Source: Gammaproteobacteria bacterium (GTDB taxonomy: Bacteria > Pseudomonadota > Gammaproteobacteria > Steroidobacterales > Steroidobacteraceae). Taken from it: DNA of 7,084 nucleotides. Position 1 is the first letter of the stretch, and every line of letters starts with the position of its first letter. Below are positions 5,276-7,084 of this stretch, one piece after another. Position numbers and translations under genes: made by a program. The stretch lies in assembly GCA_003162555.1 (NCBI GenBank), contig PMNQ01000228.1:656-7739 (forward strand), written 5' to 3'. The notes under the pieces were generated by a model, which was given only the letters and a program-made list of their open reading frames with translations, was not told the origin of the DNA and ran no database searches.

Positions 5276-7084
5276 ATGCGCCGACCGAACGACGCGCGCT
5301 CGCACTCGTGCCTGCTCACGCTCGCAGCGCTCCTGGTGCTGGCGCCGGCCTGGGCCGGGCGCACCGTGCAGGACGGCGTGGTGCAAGACGGCGTGCCCGC
5401 GGGCGGCGCCGGGAGCAGCGCCGACAGCAGCGCGAGCCTGGCGCGCTATCGCGGCGGGAGCGAGGCGCGTCTGCTCGACTGGCAAAGCGACGGCGCACTG
5501 CTGGTTGCGGTGCGGTCGCAGGGGCACGACCAGTTGCTGCGGCTGCGCGGCAGCGGCGGCGGGGTGAGCGAGAGCATCGGCGCGCCGGGCGGCGCGATGA
5601 ACGCGGCGGCTGCGCAACCCTTTCGTACCGACGCGTTGGCATTTCTCGGCGATGAGCCGGGCCACGGCGGCGAAGCGCTGTACCTGGATTCGCTCGCCAG
5701 CGGTGAACTGCGCGCGCTGCTGCCTGCAGCGGCGCAGCCTGGCGCGCCGGCCTGGGCGCACGATGGTCACCAGCTCGCTTTCAGCGCGACGCTGCAGGAT
5801 GGGCAGGGCACCAATCTGTACGTGCTCGACACGACGGCGCCCGCAACGCCGCGGCTCGCGGCGCCCGGCGGAGATGGCGCCTGGCAGGTGCTGGAATGGA
5901 CCAGCGCGGATCGTTCGCTGCTGGTGCGCCACGCGCTAAGCGCGGGTGGCGATGAACTGCTGCTCGCGGACCTGACCACCGGCACGACGCGGCGCATCGA
6001 TGCGCCGGGCGAACGTGCGCCGGGCTACGGGCACATCGGCGAGGCGCGGCTGCGGAGCGATGGCCGCGGCGTCTACTTCATCGGCGACCGGGGGAGCGAT
6101 CATCCGCAGCTCCACTACGTCGATTTCTACGCCGGCACGAACGAGGTGCTGGCGCCGGACCTTGAAGCCGGGCATTTCGATGTCAGTGCCAGCAACCGCA
6201 GTGTCGCCTTGAGCTGGAATGAATTCGGCTACAGCCGCGTGGCGCTGCTCGATCTACCGACCGGGCAACTCACCACGCTCTCAACGCTCCCGCCCGGTGG
6301 CGTCGATGCGCTGCGCTTCGATCGCTCCGGCGCACACCTCGCGATCGAACTCGCGCCGAGCGCCGCGCCGCGCGACGTGTACGTGCATGATCTTGCCGCC
6401 GGGACCAGCGCGCGCTGGACCGCGAGCCAGATGGGCGAGTTCAGCGCCGCGCAGCTGGTCGCACCGCAGAGCGTGCGCTTTCCGACCTGGGACCGCGTCG
6501 CCAGCGGACGATCGCGCATGCTGACCGCGCTCCTCTACCGGCCGCAGACCGCCGGTCCCTGGCCGGTGCTCATCATGCTCGGCGATGCGGGGCTGCAGGC
6601 GCGCGCGCAGCTCGATCCCTTCGTGCAGTACTGCGTCAACGAACTGAAACTGGCGGTAGTGCTCCCAGGTCTGCGCGCCGGCGATTCCGGCGCGCTCGAC
6701 ATGGGCGCGTTGCTCGCGTGGCTCGGCGCGCAGCCGGATTTGCGGCGTGAGCGCATCGCCGTGCAGGGCCGTGGGAGCGGCGGCACGCTCGCGTTGACGG
6801 CGCTGGGCCTGTACGGCGACCGGCTGCGCGGCGCGGTGGACATCGACGGTCCGGCCAGCATCGCGCAACTCGTTTCGTTGCGCGCTCCGGTGCTGCTGGT
6901 GCGCGGCCTGCAGCGCAACGCGCTGGATGCGGGCGCCGCGGAGCAACTGCTGTGGCGGCTGCGCGGTGCGGGCGTCGAGAGCTGGTTCGTCGCGCCGCGC
7001 GATCTCGGCGGCAGCTTGAGCGGGGAGGAGGGCCAGGCGGCCGCGCAGCGCGTGATCGCGCAATTCCTGCGCTTGCGTCTCGGG
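5276..7084 (+). CDS. Exported S9-like beta-propeller/hydrolase protein, probably catalytically inactive (partial)
   Basis: The frame is open for 603 codons from ATG 5276-5278 to the window edge; the end (QFLRLRLG) resembles the last helix of S9 peptidases, so little is probably missing. Residues 1-27 form a signal peptide (basic MRRPNDAR, hydrophobic SCLLTLAALLVLA, cleavage after AWA27), which suggests a periplasmic or secreted protein. Residues 60-395 contain repeated propeller-type strands, for example PAWAHDGHQLAFS (158-170), LRSDGRGVYFIGD (259-271) and DALRFDRSGAHLAIEL (344-359). From about 400 it follows the S9 (prolyl oligopeptidase) domain: LLYRP (419-423), WPVLIML (429-435), QYCVNELKLAVVLP (451-464), RIAVQGRGSGG (493-503) and APVLLVRG (537-544). 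The triad positions read Gly500 for Ser, Arg547 for Asp and Gly579 for His, so hydrolysis is unlikely. GGAAGGA lies 11 nt before the ATG. The gene is divergent from rsmG. The fold assignment is fairly sure, the inactivity inferred, and the role unknown. Confidence 0.8.
   Translation, partial: MRRPNDARSHSCLLTLAALLVLAPAWAGRTVQDGVVQDGVPAGGAGSSADSSASLARYRGGSEARLLDWQSDGALLVAVRSQGHDQLLRLRGSGGGVSESIGAPGGAMNAAAAQPFRTDALAFLGDEPGHGGEALYLDSLASGELRALLPAAAQPGAPAWAHDGHQLAFSATLQDGQGTNLYVLDTTAPATPRLAAPGGDGAWQVLEWTSADRSLLVRHALSAGGDELLLADLTTGTTRRIDAPGERAPGYGHIGEARLRSDGRGVYFIGDRGSDHPQLHYVDFYAGTNEVLAPDLEAGHFDVSASNRSVALSWNEFGYSRVALLDLPTGQLTTLSTLPPGGVDALRFDRSGAHLAIELAPSAAPRDVYVHDLAAGTSARWTASQMGEFSAAQLVAPQSVRFPTWDRVASGRSRMLTALLYRPQTAGPWPVLIMLGDAGLQARAQLDPFVQYCVNELKLAVVLPGLRAGDSGALDMGALLAWLGAQPDLRRERIAVQGRGSGGTLALTALGLYGDRLRGAVDIDGPASIAQLVSLRAPVLLVRGLQRNALDAGAAEQLLWRLRGAGVESWFVAPRDLGGSLSGEEGQAAAQRVIAQFLRLRLG
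5366..5395 (+). repeat. 15-bp tandem duplication after the signal peptide
   Basis: GTGCAGGACGGCGTG is followed directly by GTGCAAGACGGCGTG, differing at one base. It encodes VQDGV twice (residues 31-40), starting four residues after the predicted signal peptidase site. It keeps the frame and looks like a recent slippage duplication in the disordered N-terminus. Confidence 0.85.

Noticed and set aside
5212..5364. N-terminal extension of rsmG to an upstream ATG at 5362-5364
   Set aside because: It would overlap the divergent gene by about 90 nt and add 51 residues beyond the family N-terminus; ATG 5209-5211 has a proper AAGG and gives the normal length.
5114..5932. Minus-strand open frame of 272 codons opposite rsmG's start region and the S9-like gene
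   Set aside because: It overlaps the rsmG N-terminus and the signal peptide of the divergent gene and is low-complexity Arg/Ala; no domain is visible.
6281..7063. Minus-strand open frame of 260 codons opposite the S9-like hydrolase domain
   Set aside because: The plus strand carries recognisable S9 landmarks over the same stretch, while this frame is Arg/Ala/Gln-rich with no recognisable motif.

Overview
The window looks like a chromosomal segment of a GC-rich gammaproteobacterium. The supporting evidence is the gene order rsmG-parA-parB-atpIBEFH, which matches the rsmG(gidB)-soj-spo0J-atp arrangement of pseudomonads and relatives, and the gammaproteobacterial character of the c and a subunits (for example the [10 protein letters not shown] and [12 protein letters not shown] stretches in AtpE). 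I cannot place it at family level. It reads as housekeeping core DNA with one unusual gene at the right end; I see no insertion sequence, tRNA, rRNA or CRISPR array.

Layout. Positions 1-2573, minus strand: the proximal part of the F1Fo ATP synthase operon, read right to left as atpI (2229-2573), atpB (1330-2181), atpE (1015-1287), atpF (513-983, GTG start) and atpH (1-501, TTG start, cut by the left edge about ten residues before its end). A clear sigma70-type promoter (TTGAAG, 17 nt, TATAAT) lies at 2665-2693, with a hairpin in the predicted 5' leader. Positions 2574-2774 hold that promoter, the leader and an interleaved pair of inverted repeats next to the parB stop. Positions 2775-5211, minus strand: rsmG, parA and parB, probably one operon, with parA and parB overlapping by ATGA. 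Positions 5212-5275 are a 64-nt divergent spacer. Positions 5276-7084, plus strand: an open, right-truncated gene for an exported beta-propeller plus alpha/beta-hydrolase protein of the S9 (prolyl oligopeptidase) class.

How they work together. AtpB, AtpE and AtpF form the membrane Fo sector, AtpH links Fo to F1, and AtpI helps c-ring assembly. ParA and ParB are the chromosomal segregation pair, and RsmG methylates 16S rRNA. The most interesting item is the S9-like protein. Its C-terminal domain keeps recognisable S9 landmarks in order, but Ser, Asp and His of the catalytic triad all appear replaced, the HGGP oxyanion region is lost, and two catalytic-domain segments are much shortened, while the frame stays open for 603 codons. 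I read it as a secreted pseudo-peptidase with a possible binding or scaffolding role. It sits where mnmG often lies beside rsmG. Other points of interest are a canonical G-quadruplex motif between rsmG and parA, the interleaved repeats at 2724-2780, and an AT-rich leader with a perfect Shine-Dalgarno before atpE.
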